Positions 54,330-63,570 are shown, counted from the first letter of the stretch. The stretch: DNA of 64,000 nucleotides from Candidatus Thiodiazotropha sp. (ex Codakia rugifera) (GCA_025656675.1 JAHXHN010000003.1:682001-746000), one strand, 5' to 3'. Numbers and translations: made by a program. Notes: a model not told the origin generated them from the letters alone.

Positions 54330-55049
54330 ATGATTTTTCTGCTTGACGATAACCCTAATACACCCTTTCCCGATGTCTCCCTTGCCGAGAAAGAGCCGGA
54401 TGGGTTATTGGCTGTGGGAGGCGATCTCACCCCTCAGCGGCTGATTCAAGCCTACCGGCTGGGTATATTTCCCTGGTTCACTGACGGTGAGCCAATCCTC
54501 TGGTGGTCACCGGATCCCCGCACTGTTTTGTACCCTGAAAAGATAAAAATCAGTCGCAGTTTGAGAAAAACAGTGCGAAAAAAGGTCTATAAGGTATCTT
54601 TTGACCATGATTTTGAGGGTGTAATCAGAGGTTGCGCCGAGCCAAGAGACAATTCTCCAGGCACTTGGCTTGTCCCTGAGATGATCGATGCCTATCACCA
54701 GCAGCATCAACTGGGACTGGCCCATTCAGTAGAGGTATGGGAGCGGGAACAACTTGTCGGCGGACTCTACGGAATGGCTATCGGCGGAGTCTTTTTTGGT
54801 GAATCGATGTTTAGCCGAACGGCCGACAGCTCCAAAATAGCGCTGCTGCATCTCAGTAGAAAACTGATCCACTGGGGGTTTAAAATGATCGATTGCCAAG
54901 TCTACACATCCCACCTGGCCAGCCTGGGTGCGGAAGAGATACCTCGGGTGGATTTCTGTGGTGATCTTGACCGCTGGACCCGACTCGAAGGGCGGGCTGG
55001 CAGTTGGGCTGACGAAGGTAAGATCTACCCCGAGTGCGAAGGATGCTGA
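54330..55049 (+). CDS. aat: Leucyl/phenylalanyl-tRNA-protein transferase
   Basis: Attaches Leu or Phe to N-terminal Arg or Lys of proteins, marking them for ClpAP through the bacterial N-degron pathway. The 239-aa protein has the family signature EPDGLLAVGGDLTPQRLIQAYRLGIFPWF (about 20-48), ILWWSPDPRTVLYP, GTWLVPEMIDAYHQQHQLGLAHSVEVWE and GGVFFGESMF. The ATG at 54330 gives a normal N-terminus; a TTG five codons upstream is possible. It overlaps bpt by seven bases, the usual aat-bpt operon. clpS/clpA are not in the window. Confidence 0.95.
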   Translation: MIFLLDDNPNTPFPDVSLAEKEPDGLLAVGGDLTPQRLIQAYRLGIFPWFTDGEPILWWSPDPRTVLYPEKIKISRSLRKTVRKKVYKVSFDHDFEGVIRGCAEPRDNSPGTWLVPEMIDAYHQQHQLGLAHSVEVWEREQLVGGLYGMAIGGVFFGESMFSRTADSSKIALLHLSRKLIHWGFKMIDCQVYTSHLASLGAEEIPRVDFCGDLDRWTRLEGRAGSWADEGKIYPECEGC

Positions 55050-55789
55050 ACGACCCACCCGGTTTTGAACAGGAGGGGACCTATGCGCTCTACATGAGTC
55101 AGGTGCATGACTGCTCCTATCTGCCAGGACGAGAGGCCCGCAATCTGTTTCTCGATCCTACAGCCAAAGTCAACTCAGATCTTTACCAGCAACTGATTGA
55201 TCGTGGATTTCGCCGAAGCGGTTGTTATCTCTATCAGCCAGCCTGTCCACACTGCAACGACTGTGTCTCTTTACGTATACCAACAGCGGCATTTGAACCG
55301 ACACGCAGTCAGCGCCGGGTCTGGAAGCGCAATTTACAGGCCTATGAGGTGGTTCCAGGTCCTGCAACCTTCAACGATGAGCACTATGAACTCTATCAGC
55401 AATATCTGTTACAGCGTCATCCTGACGGTGCCATGGCCTGTAACAGTCCCGGACAATACTCCCAGTTTCTCACTTGTGACTGGGCCGAAACCCAGTTCAT
55501 CGAGTTTCGCAAGGCCGACAAACTGGCTGCAGTAGCAGTCAGCGATCTACTCCCGAATGGCACCTCCTCTGTGTACACCTTCTATGATCCCCAAATGGGG
55601 CGTGATGGTCTTGGTATCTTTGCCCTCTTGTGGCAAATCAACCACGCCAGAGAACTTGGCCTGCAGTGGGTCTATCCAGGCTTCTGGATTGAGACGTGTA
55701 AAAAAATGAACTACAAGTCCCGTTTCCGTCCCTTCGAGGCATGGACCGGCCAGCAGTGGGTCAGTTACACCAAGCTGATTGACCTCTAG
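55043..55789 (+). CDS. bpt: Aspartate/glutamate leucyltransferase
   Basis: Adds Leu to N-terminal Asp or Glu, the second branch of the bacterial N-degron pathway. The 248-aa protein shows HDCSYLPGREARNLFLDP, DRGFRRSGCYLYQPACPHCNDCVSLRIP with the CxxC/CxxC-type cysteines, RRVWKRN, and GIFALLWQINHARELGLQWVYPGFWIETCKKMNYKSRFRP, the ATE signature. Start at ATG 55043 or GTG 55034; the former overlaps the aat stop (ATGCTGA). In many relatives infA follows, but here a TonB operon does. Confidence 0.94.
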   Translation: MLNDPPGFEQEGTYALYMSQVHDCSYLPGREARNLFLDPTAKVNSDLYQQLIDRGFRRSGCYLYQPACPHCNDCVSLRIPTAAFEPTRSQRRVWKRNLQAYEVVPGPATFNDEHYELYQQYLLQRHPDGAMACNSPGQYSQFLTCDWAETQFIEFRKADKLAAVAVSDLLPNGTSSVYTFYDPQMGRDGLGIFALLWQINHARELGLQWVYPGFWIETCKKMNYKSRFRPFEAWTGQQWVSYTKLIDL

Positions 55790-55866
55790 CTATTCATCAA
55801 CACAACTCTATCTGAATGCTTATCCCAATGGCTCTGATAGCATTGACAACGCGACAACAGTTTTAC

Positions 55867-55900
55867 CCGCTTCTGATAACGACTATTTTTTCAGAAGCGG
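55867..55900. repeat. Perfect 10-bp stem-loop after bpt
   Basis: CCGCTTCTGA/TCAGAAGCGG with a 14-base loop, 78 bp after the bpt stop. It lacks a downstream T run on the plus strand, so termination is uncertain, but it is the strongest stem in the 508-bp bpt-receptor gap. Confidence 0.5.
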
Positions 55901-56060
55901 TTCTGGGTATTTAATCAACCAGATTATGCGATATCACCCAGGGTGTGTTATTTGGCTCATTTCGCTTTCTCACCTTAGATAATTACCCCATAAAAATCTA
56001 CGACTTACCATTTGGTCTGATATTTGCCTTCCTTTAAGGGATGTCTGTCCATGGAAGATG

Positions 56061-56210
56061 CAGTCTATCGGACATGGGTCCTAAAATAACAAATCAGAGA
56101 TACAGCTCGGATTGCAACTGTTGGGCAATGAATCACGCCCATCGGTTTATAAAACAATAGCAATCTGGGTTGTACTCCCGATTTCTGATTACCCTGCTCA
56201 TGTCCGACTG
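56061..56210. repeat. Imperfect 150-bp palindrome before the TonB receptor gene
   Basis: Blocks of the left arm (CAGTC, GGACATG, ATCAGA, GATTGC-AnTGTT) recur in order in the reverse complement of the right arm, centred near 56135. The left arm carries CTATCGGAC, also found in the 22874 palindrome. The bpt-receptor gap (55790-56297, 508 bp) contains this and the 55867 stem; no gene was found in it. A T8 run follows at 56226-56233. Confidence 0.55.
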
Positions 56211-56297
56211 GCCTCTTTGTACAGATTTTTTTTATTCGACAGGCCCGATGTGCACTGAAGCTATCGAATGCATGTCATAGCACGGAATATTAGTTGT

Positions 56298-58469
56298 ATG
56301 AAGTCCCTGGTAAATAAACACATTATAAAACTCGCCCTTACCACCCTCCTGTTTATCCCGCAACACAACAGCTATTCGGCAGAAGAGACTGAAACCAATC
56401 AGCCCTTGGAAGAAGAATATGATGTTATCAGTGTCACCGCTTCACGTACCGAGCGACACACTCAAGAGGTTGCCGGTTCCATTGATGTTATTGACTCTGA
56501 ACGCATCGAAAGCGAAAAGATGTTCAATATCAAGGATGCCATTCAAGGCAGTCCTGGTGTGCTAATTAATTCCAAGAACTCAGCATACGATAGTCGTCTG
56601 ATCATCCGTGGTGCGGGCCAAAAGGCAAACTATGGGGTCCGGGAGATCATGGTCATCAGAGACGGCGTACCGATGACTGATCCTGACAGTTTTTCCCGCT
56701 TTGACTTTATCGATACCCAGGATATCGAACGTATCGAGATCACCAAGGGGCCTGGCTCTCTATTTGGCGCTGGTTCTTCCGGTGGAACCATACAGATCAT
56801 CTCCAAATCAGTTTTTGATACAGACAACAATCGCATCAAGCTGGGTGTCGGAGAATTTGGACAAAAGAATCTGCATGGCCGTCTCGCAGGCGATATAAAT
56901 GACAGCAATGCCTTCTCACTCACGGCCTCCTACCGAAAAGCGGACAACGACTGGCGCGAGTGGAATGAGTTCGAATCCAAACAGCTCGCCTTTAAGCATG
57001 GCTACCTGCTTGATAACGGTGGCACCCTGGAATCAGAGCTGAGTTATCACGAAGCAGATCTGCAATTGCCCGGTTCCATGGATGAGAGTGAATTCGAGCG
57101 CTATTTAGATAGCGGTGAACAAAAGGACACCAGCAGCAGTCCCTGGCAACACAGTGGTCGTTACTCGACAATCTGGTTCTTCAACTCACGCTATGAGCAG
57201 GAGATTGATAATCTGACACTGAAGCCTCGCATCTATGCCAATCGTTGGGATCACTACCATCCGGTCACCGGGGCGATCAATGATAACCCGGGCACTACCG
57301 TGTTGGGAACCGATCTGGAAATGGCCTACAAACACCAACTTTGGGGCCCCAGCACACTGGTTGGTGGGCTGACGGCACGCCGTGACGATACCGAAGGCTC
57401 GAAGAAATTCACCTACGGGGATATTGAAACCAGTCCGCCACCTCCCTGGAATCCGATGGGTCCGGAAACCATACTGCGCACCAACTCGGATACAGCGGGC
57501 GAGCTATTGGAAGAGGAGGATGCAACCAACACCCTGTATGGTTTTTTTCTCCAAGAGACCCTGCGACCCAATGAGCGAACCACCATCGATATCGGGTTTC
57601 GCTATGACCGAAATCATTTCGATATTGACAATACAGCCTATGGCGAATACAGCTATGGTGCAGGCAGCTATACCTTCTTCTCCACCCCGGAGCTGACCAA
57701 GACAGACAAAACCTTCAACCTCTTTTCCCCAAAACTGGGGGTGACTTATGAAATCACCCAGCTATTGAATGTTTATGGTGTGATCGCCCAGTCTGGCCAA
57801 GTGCCTTCAGAATCTGAGATTCAGAGTAACCCGACACTGGATGCCGCCACTGCCCGCAATATTGAGGTTGGTTTAAAAGGACGCGCTCATGACTGGTCAT
57901 TCGATATCGCTCTCTATCGTACTACGGTCAGTGATGAGATTGTTTCAGTACTCAACGAAGATCTGACCACTGAGTTTCAGAATGCAGGTAAAACGCTCAA
58001 GAAAGGTCTCGAGCTCAGCGGCCGTTACGACCTCGATCGACACTTCTGGGTTGAAGGCAGCTTTGCTTACAGCGACTACACCTTCAGCGACTTTGAGGAA
58101 TTGGTACGTACAGGTCGGACCCAAATCCCAGTTGATCGATCGGGAAACCAACTCCCCTATATCCCAAGACAGCAATATGGCCTTGCCTTGGGCTACAGCC
58201 ACCCTACCGGTTTCAAAGCCGTTCTGCGTAGTAACAGCTGGGGCAGCTATTACATGGACAACGCCAATACGGAGATCTACTCAGGCTACGAGTTTGTCAC
58301 CAACCTGATGCTGGGGTATCACACGGGTCCGCATAATATCTCACTGAATGTTGAAAACCTGTTCGACAAGCTTTACGCCACAGAAGTTAAGAAAAGCACC
58401 AGTGGCAACAAGACCTATTCAGCCGCCGCGCCACGCAGTGCCATGGTGAGTTACACCTATAGCTTTTAA
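56298..58469 (+). CDS. TonB-dependent outer-membrane receptor
   Basis: A 723-aa receptor: signal peptide (about 1-28, ending SYSAEE region), TonB box EEYDVISVTASRT, plug domain (about 45-165, ending GSLFGAGSSGGTIQIISK) and a 22-strand type barrel ending in the aromatic C-terminus SYTYSF. The start MKSLVNKHIIK (56298) is preferred over a 10-codon extension. NVENLFDKLYATEVKK is the conserved receptor C-terminal region. Ligand unknown: siderophore, metal or other. It is the first gene of an operon with its own ExbB, ExbD and TonB, so the uptake energy coupling is dedicated. Confidence 0.93.
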   Translation: MKSLVNKHIIKLALTTLLFIPQHNSYSAEETETNQPLEEEYDVISVTASRTERHTQEVAGSIDVIDSERIESEKMFNIKDAIQGSPGVLINSKNSAYDSRLIIRGAGQKANYGVREIMVIRDGVPMTDPDSFSRFDFIDTQDIERIEITKGPGSLFGAGSSGGTIQIISKSVFDTDNNRIKLGVGEFGQKNLHGRLAGDINDSNAFSLTASYRKADNDWREWNEFESKQLAFKHGYLLDNGGTLESELSYHEADLQLPGSMDESEFERYLDSGEQKDTSSSPWQHSGRYSTIWFFNSRYEQEIDNLTLKPRIYANRWDHYHPVTGAINDNPGTTVLGTDLEMAYKHQLWGPSTLVGGLTARRDDTEGSKKFTYGDIETSPPPPWNPMGPETILRTNSDTAGELLEEEDATNTLYGFFLQETLRPNERTTIDIGFRYDRNHFDIDNTAYGEYSYGAGSYTFFSTPELTKTDKTFNLFSPKLGVTYEITQLLNVYGVIAQSGQVPSESEIQSNPTLDAATARNIEVGLKGRAHDWSFDIALYRTTVSDEIVSVLNEDLTTEFQNAGKTLKKGLELSGRYDLDRHFWVEGSFAYSDYTFSDFEELVRTGRTQIPVDRSGNQLPYIPRQQYGLALGYSHPTGFKAVLRSNSWGSYYMDNANTEIYSGYEFVTNLMLGYHTGPHNISLNVENLFDKLYATEVKKSTSGNKTYSAAAPRSAMVSYTYSF

Positions 58470-58615
58470 TAACGGGATCAATGAAAAGGAAAGATGGCTT
58501 ATTGAGTGGGTCAACGGCATGGAAGCCGTCATCAGGCGTACAGGGACCTATTCACTACCTCACTCAACGGACTATGTCCTCTTTTCCATGTACCAGATTA
58601 TAAGGATCATACCAG

Positions 58616-59410
58616 ATGCAAAGGCAACTCTTTCGATCGTTCATCGCTGCCTGTCTACTGCCGCTTCCCGCCATGGCAGTCGATACCGACGGCCCTGAAA
58701 CAAAACCTATTGAACAACCCTCCCATGATCATCGCGGAGCCAAACAGATCGCATTGGAAAATGGTGAAGGCGCCACGATCACACTTTGGAAACCGGACTT
58801 AACGACTCAAACGCTGATCCTTGAGCATGGGGGTATCACCATCCCCAAAACAGGTATAGATAACTACCATGTTGTGGTGGCAGAAAAAGACTGGGGTAAC
58901 CAGAAGGAGGCCGTCATTCGCTATGAGTACATGTTCGGTCGCCCCAGTAAACAGAGTCCCAGCAAACTGACGACTGTTGAGAAGACCGACTTTGAAATCG
59001 TTCCCGATCCCATTCCCCGTGAACACTATCGCTATCACTCAATGCAGACCTGGGGTTTCCTGGTACGCCTGCACGGCAAGCCGATCCCCAATCTCGAATT
59101 GATTTTACAGACCACCAACGGCTCTCAGCAAACAGCGATCAGTGACCGGAACGGGCGCGTTGAATTTCAGATCCCTGATGACTTCCCCAACATTGTGGCT
59201 GGTGAGCGAGATAAAAGAAGTGCTCAACTCACCATCAGTAGCAGATACCGCAAAGGTGATATCGCTTACCAAACTCAGCTCAATGCCGATTACCGGGTCA
59301 ATCCCACACATTGGCAATCATCTCAATTGGGTTTATGGGTTGTAGGGGTTGGGATGCTCGCAGGCGGTTATCTGGGTCGTACCAGGAAGATCAAGGAGAA
59401 GCGAACATGA
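58616..59410 (+). CDS. Periplasmic protein with Ig-like fold and C-terminal anchor
   Basis: A 264-residue exported protein: signal peptide MQRQLFRSFIAACLLPLPAMA, a His-containing N-terminus (SHDHRGAK), a beta-rich body (about 40-165) and a Gly-rich TM helix near the C-terminus (LGLWVVGVGMLAGGYLGRT). The core VRLHGKPIPNLELILQTTNGSQQTAISDRNGRVEFQIPD resembles DUF4198 / carboxypeptidase-regulatory-like Ig folds found in nickel-cobalt uptake proteins (NikM-like), so a metal-binding role is a guess. Overlaps the next gene by 4 bp, indicating co-translation. Confidence 0.75.
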   Translation: MQRQLFRSFIAACLLPLPAMAVDTDGPETKPIEQPSHDHRGAKQIALENGEGATITLWKPDLTTQTLILEHGGITIPKTGIDNYHVVVAEKDWGNQKEAVIRYEYMFGRPSKQSPSKLTTVEKTDFEIVPDPIPREHYRYHSMQTWGFLVRLHGKPIPNLELILQTTNGSQQTAISDRNGRVEFQIPDDFPNIVAGERDKRSAQLTISSRYRKGDIAYQTQLNADYRVNPTHWQSSQLGLWVVGVGMLAGGYLGRTRKIKEKRT

Positions 59411-60462
59411 CCACCTGGATCAATCTTTCGCTGTTACGCAAACTGGTACAGCTCAGCGCCTTTATCTTTTTTGTCTATGGTGGCCTCATCACCGGCTACT
59501 ATCTCGAAGATAAAATCAGCGGTGCATTGCCCGCATTGAGCTGTGCATATGACTTCCAGGGCTCCGATCTCTGTACCCTGATTCCAATCCAGCACCAGAT
59601 GGACCACCGTCTGGGCGAGGTGATCGCCAAAGGTGGTAATCTGATGATGGGCATCATGCCTACCCTGATTACACTGGGTACCTTCCTGCTTTTTTTCGTT
59701 GTGCTCAATAAAGCCTTTTGTGGCTGGGTCTGTCCTGTTGGCACCTTCCAAGAGGTAATGCAGCTGATTGGACAGAAACTCGGCCTGCAGCGTCATGAGT
59801 CCCTGTCAAAAAAGCTGGTCATCCGACTTCGCCCGGTGAAGTGGTTCATGCTGTTGGTACTGGTATTCGGCCTTCCCCTGCTCACCGGCATCGGCATGCT
59901 GAATCATGATATGGGCGATCCGTTCTGCCGTATCTGTCCCAGCCGGATACTCACCACATTGGCTACCGGTGAGACCTCACAACTTACAGTGGATACGGCA
60001 AATACAACCACCCTGGTGCTTTCAGTCCTGGGGGATTTTCTGTTTGGCCTGATGATTGCCCTGGCGCTAACCGTGCGGCAGCCTTTTTGCAGAATCTGCC
60101 CCATGCTGGCTCTGCATGCGGTGTTTCGTAAGCTCGGATTGTTGCGATTGATAAAGAGTGCCACACCCCGTTGCGATCGCTGTGGTCTATGTGCCAAGGC
60201 ATGTCCTATGGATATCCACGAAATCCACACCGATATGCAGCATCCCAATGTCACCTTCGAGGATTGCACCCTCTGTGGTCGCTGTGTGGAGTTCTGCCCG
60301 GACAAGGATGTATTACAGCTCAAATACACCTTCATCCCGATCTTCAGTTCGAGTCCCCAATACTTCAAACAACGAAAAAAAAGCCAGACTCAATGGGAGA
60401 GGAAAAATCTCATCAGCTGGTTCAAACAGGCTAGATCAAAAACCGAGGCCAAGGCGCAATGA
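59407..60462 (+). CDS. NapH/CcoG-like 4Fe-4S membrane protein
   Basis: A 351-residue membrane protein with about five helices and several cysteine motifs: CGWVCPVGT (polyferredoxin-like), CRICPSRIL, CRICPML, then two [4Fe-4S] motifs CDRCGLCAKACPMDI and CTLCGRCVEFCPDKD at the C-terminal end (about 255-310). This is the NapH/NosR/CcoG group that carries electrons across or at the inner membrane to periplasmic acceptors. No CcoG Ig domain is attached, but the preceding gene encodes an Ig-like protein. ATG at 59407 overlaps the previous stop; a longer frame is rejected. It overlaps the next gene by 4 bp. Confidence 0.88.
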   Translation: MTTWINLSLLRKLVQLSAFIFFVYGGLITGYYLEDKISGALPALSCAYDFQGSDLCTLIPIQHQMDHRLGEVIAKGGNLMMGIMPTLITLGTFLLFFVVLNKAFCGWVCPVGTFQEVMQLIGQKLGLQRHESLSKKLVIRLRPVKWFMLLVLVFGLPLLTGIGMLNHDMGDPFCRICPSRILTTLATGETSQLTVDTANTTTLVLSVLGDFLFGLMIALALTVRQPFCRICPMLALHAVFRKLGLLRLIKSATPRCDRCGLCAKACPMDIHEIHTDMQHPNVTFEDCTLCGRCVEFCPDKDVLQLKYTFIPIFSSSPQYFKQRKKSQTQWERKNLISWFKQARSKTEAKAQ

Positions 60463-61169
60463 TTCCGATAGAGCCTGTCAGCCTCAGTTTCAGTGCCGCC
60501 CTGTTATTGGGTCTCAGCTTTGGATCCGGCCCCTGTAACATTGCCTGCCTGCCCTATCTTGGGCCGGTCTTTACTACCAGCGACCAAGGTATAAGGGGAG
60601 CATGGCGCACCCTACTCCCCTTCTCTCTGGGAAGGGTCACAGGTTATACCCTGCTGGCAGGCGGTGCCGGCTGGGCAGGTTTATGGGTGGAAGAGTTGGT
60701 CTCCGGGCCATGGGTTCGTTGGCTGTTGGGTGGTGCAACTATCCTGGTTGCCCTCTCCATTGTTTGGCGTCGTCGAACAGCAGGCTGCACTACCAACTGC
60801 CAAACGCCGCCGCAGGTGACTTTCGACACGGCACCTTCAACATCAGCGACAAAGGTCGCTATTGGCAGTCTGCCCGGAGGCCTCTATCTGATGGGACTGG
60901 GCATGGCTTTCAACCCCTGTGCCCCTCTAACCACTTTGATACTTGCAGCAGCTACCAGCGCCAGTTTGCTTGCCGGCATTTCCCTGGGTGCCGGTTTCGC
61001 ACTGGGTGCGGTGCTCCTGCCCACACTGATTTTTGCCTTCGGCGTTGCCCACTTCGGCCAACAGATCAGACACCACCTCAGCCAGCACCGGATAGCCTTG
61101 GAAAACACCAGTGTCGGACTGCTCATACTGATTGGCGGTGCCACTGCAATGGGATGGATCACACCATGA
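60459..61169 (+). CDS. DsbD/TauE-SafE-like membrane protein
   Basis: A 236-aa membrane protein with six predicted helices. GSGPCNIACLPYLGP (about residues 22-36) and MAFNPCAPLTTLI (about 149-161) are the two Cys-Pro motifs of DsbD/CcdA-type electron-transport domains. Members shuttle electrons from cytoplasm to periplasm, or export metals (UreH-like). In this operon electron transfer to the periplasm with the Fe-S protein is likely (inference). The loop GCTTNCQTPPQ has two more cysteines. It overlaps both neighbours by 4 bp (ATGA). Confidence 0.85.
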   Translation: MIPIEPVSLSFSAALLLGLSFGSGPCNIACLPYLGPVFTTSDQGIRGAWRTLLPFSLGRVTGYTLLAGGAGWAGLWVEELVSGPWVRWLLGGATILVALSIVWRRRTAGCTTNCQTPPQVTFDTAPSTSATKVAIGSLPGGLYLMGLGMAFNPCAPLTTLILAAATSASLLAGISLGAGFALGAVLLPTLIFAFGVAHFGQQIRHHLSQHRIALENTSVGLLILIGGATAMGWITP

Positions 61170-61828
61170 ATCTTGCTGAACTACTTACAAAAGGCGGACC
61201 CGTTATCTGGGTCCTTGCCATCTACTCATCCATCGGACTGGCCATTGTGCTGGAACGTTATTTTCTGTTCCTGCGTTTGAGGCAACTACCGAAAGTGTGG
61301 TTGGAGAAACTCAATCAACTCCTCGAACAGACGGATGCCAAACAGCAAATTGCCACACTCAAAGGGCCCGAAGCCAACGTCATTCAAGCTATTGTTGAGG
61401 CACATGCTGAGGGTGTCAAAGATCTCCATGGTGTTGGAAATCGGGTACGGGGTGAAGAGATACAACGTATGGAGTTTGGTCTGCGTACCCTGAGCATTCT
61501 TGGCAATACCGCTCCCCTGCTCGGTCTGTTAGGTACCATCACCGGCATGATCAAGGCTTTTATGGTCATTGAACAGGCTGGTGGAAAAGTGGACGCACAA
61601 GCCCTGGCAGGTGGTATATGGGAAGCCATGATCACCACTGGCGTGGGACTGGCAGTAGCCATACCCTTGCTGCTGTTACTGCATTTCCTGGAAGGGAGTG
61701 TTGAACGAAGGGCGCTGAAAATGAATCGTTGTATCTCCCTGTTGCTGGAACGCCGTACGGAGTCGCCCACATCATCCTCTCTGACAGAGCAAACACACCA
61801 TTGGGAGAACATAACCGATGGCGTTTGA
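61166..61828 (+). CDS. exbB: ExbB/TolQ/MotA-family proton channel
   Basis: A 220-residue three-helix protein. Helix 1 at about 10-31 (VIWVLAIYSSIGLAIVLERYF), then a cytoplasmic loop, helix 2 with LSILGNTAPLLGLLGTITGMIKAF (about 109-133) and helix 3 with IWEAMITTGVGLAVAIPLLLLLHF (about 149-172). These are the ExbB/TolQ signature segments. It pairs with ExbD and TonB (overlapping genes) to energise the receptor of this operon. Start ATG overlaps the preceding stop (ATGA). Confidence 0.95.
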   Translation: MNLAELLTKGGPVIWVLAIYSSIGLAIVLERYFLFLRLRQLPKVWLEKLNQLLEQTDAKQQIATLKGPEANVIQAIVEAHAEGVKDLHGVGNRVRGEEIQRMEFGLRTLSILGNTAPLLGLLGTITGMIKAFMVIEQAGGKVDAQALAGGIWEAMITTGVGLAVAIPLLLLLHFLEGSVERRALKMNRCISLLLERRTESPTSSSLTEQTHHWENITDGV

Positions 61829-62219
61829 GTATAAGAGGCGCTCCAGCCAAGTGCTCAATCTTACCCCTTTGATCGATATTGTTTTTTTGCTGTTGGTCTT
61901 CTTTATGCTCACCGCACACTTCATTGAGGATCAGGCCATTGATATCCAACTGCCGGAGGCCCAGAGCAGCAATCCCAGTCAGGAGGACGACACAGTCGAG
62001 GTTGTAATGGCGCCAAATGGCGATTTGCTGGTGGATGGTCATGTCTCAACACTGGATAAGCTCGAAGAAACCCTGCGAGGCGCCCTACATGCACCTGATA
62101 AACGATTTGTCAGACTAAAAGGCGATCAGAACGCACAGTTCGGACTAGGGATTAAAGTAATCGACGCGGCCCGTAATGCTGGAGCGGAGTCTCTCGACAT
62201 CCTCACTGAAAAGCCATGA
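61818..62219 (+). CDS. exbD: ExbD/TolR-family protein
   Basis: A 133-residue protein with a single N-terminal transmembrane helix (LTPLIDIVFLLLVFFMLTAHF, about 15-35) carrying the conserved proton-accepting Asp in LIDIVFLLLVFFM, and a periplasmic domain. It overlaps exbB by 11 bp and tonB by 4 bp, so stoichiometric expression is probable. The standard ExbD length is kept. Confidence 0.95.
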   Translation: MAFEYKRRSSQVLNLTPLIDIVFLLLVFFMLTAHFIEDQAIDIQLPEAQSSNPSQEDDTVEVVMAPNGDLLVDGHVSTLDKLEETLRGALHAPDKRFVRLKGDQNAQFGLGIKVIDAARNAGAESLDILTEKP

Positions 62220-62896
62220 TCCAAACTAACACCAGTTGGCGTCTACTGGCAGTAACCATCTCTATGCTGTTGCATCTGCTGATCGTGATGGAATGGTCTG
62301 ACAAACTGATTACCCGATCAGCGATTGAGGAACAAAAGCGATCTCCCCTGTTTGTGCAGTTGAATTTTCCTCAACCACTCCCTGAAGTGATCCCGGAAGT
62401 CATTCAACCGGTAAAACCGGTAATCAAACCTGTGGCTCGTCCAAAACCCAAACCCAAACCCAAACCCAAACCCAAAACAAAGCCCAAACCTAAAAAGAAA
62501 AAAGTAAAACCTGTTCTTGAACCTGTTATGGAGAAAGTGGTTGAAACCGAACCGGTTAAGGAAGTGTTAACAAAGAAAGAGGCACCACGACCTCGTGCAC
62601 AGCCCCAGGTAAATCTGCGTGAACTTTTCCTGGCAAAACTGCTGGCAAGCATTGAAGAGAAAAAATACTATCCGAGCATAGCCCGTCGCAGAAATCTGGA
62701 GGGAAATATAAAAGTCAGTTTCAAGCTGGAGTGTGACGGAAAAGTGGTACAGCTTGCCATCACCGGACAACACAATCTGCTGCGAAAAGCAGCAGGTAAA
62801 GCAGTTGACGCAGCACAGCCGTTACCTGAAATACCACCACAAATAAAATGTCCCATGCAAATCAGCTATGCCATGGCTTATAAGTTAGATAAATGA
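62216..62896 (+). CDS. tonB: TonB energy-transducing protein
   Basis: A 226-residue protein: N-terminal membrane anchor (LLAVTISMLLHLLIVMEW, residues 10-27, with the conserved Ser/His face), a Pro-Lys-rich spacer (about 60-125, long KPKPKP tract) and the C-terminal TonB domain (about 135-226) with SIEEKKYYPSIARRRNLEGNIKVSFKLECDGKV and the final strand. It has the normal architecture and is dedicated to this operon. The KP tract is encoded by a 6-bp-step repeat (aaaccc), prone to length variation. Confidence 0.94.
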   Translation: MIQTNTSWRLLAVTISMLLHLLIVMEWSDKLITRSAIEEQKRSPLFVQLNFPQPLPEVIPEVIQPVKPVIKPVARPKPKPKPKPKPKTKPKPKKKKVKPVLEPVMEKVVETEPVKEVLTKKEAPRPRAQPQVNLRELFLAKLLASIEEKKYYPSIARRRNLEGNIKVSFKLECDGKVVQLAITGQHNLLRKAAGKAVDAAQPLPEIPPQIKCPMQISYAMAYKLDK

Positions 62897-63027
62897 ATAC
62901 CCAGCAGATAAAATAATGTTGGTCATCTGCAATTACACATAACGCCAATTTATGCGGGCCATGATGAAGCCATGAGTCCAAGTGAGGAATAACTTGAAAA
63001 TCGGTTTCAACGCATAGTAAGCCTGCT

Positions 63028-63570
63028 CTACTCCCGCCAATGCTGAGGCTGATTTAGAACCTCTGAGCACTGAACCTTCCCTTCGATACGGCCGATCACG
63101 CCAGCCCTCAACGCCTGTACCATCCATGCATCAGCCTTCTCCGAGGGAATTGGATGAGGCGCCTCATAACCAAGTACGCCTGCGGTTCGAAACCCGAACT
63201 TTGGGTAGTAGCTGATATGACCAAGCACAAAAACCAAGTCCACACCTGACTCTGCCAACTGACTCAAACCTTCTCTAATCAATGCGCCTCCGATTCCTGT
63301 GCCTTGAAAATCGCATGCCACGGCTAGTGGGGCAAGAATCCGAACTGAGACTGCTTTATCGGATTGGAGTTTTGCCTGTGTGAAGAGAATATGGCCTACC
63401 AACCTTCCAGCTGATTCTGCAACCAACGATAGCAAAGGCTCTGCCGTTGCATCGTCCAGCAGACCATTGACAAGTTCCACAATTTCCTGGCCTTGCTCAT
63501 CCCCGAAGGCACTCATGTGGATATCACTAATCGCAGCACAGTCCGATGTTGTAGAATGCCTTATATTCAA
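63028..63570 (-). CDS. GNAT-family N-acetyltransferase
   Basis: A 180-residue GNAT protein. Acetyl-CoA-binding motif A region is LAVACDFQGTGIGGALIREGL (QGTGIG, about 89-94), followed by VLGHISYYPKFGFRTA, the common YhbS-type C-terminal block. Start is a TTG at 63570 with AAGGGATA upstream; no ATG is in the same frame. Substrate unknown; could be antibiotic, small-molecule or protein acetylation. Confidence 0.87.
   Translation of the reverse strand: MNIRHSTTSDCAAISDIHMSAFGDEQGQEIVELVNGLLDDATAEPLLSLVAESAGRLVGHILFTQAKLQSDKAVSVRILAPLAVACDFQGTGIGGALIREGLSQLAESGVDLVFVLGHISYYPKFGFRTAGVLGYEAPHPIPSEKADAWMVQALRAGVIGRIEGKVQCSEVLNQPQHWRE

Noticed and set aside
55790-56060. infA expected after bpt
   Set aside because: No translation-initiation factor IF-1 frame is present in this gap; it is elsewhere.
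55790-56297. Cobalamin riboswitch before the TonB receptor gene
   Set aside because: No B12-box (GCCACTG) and the palindrome there is a different structure.
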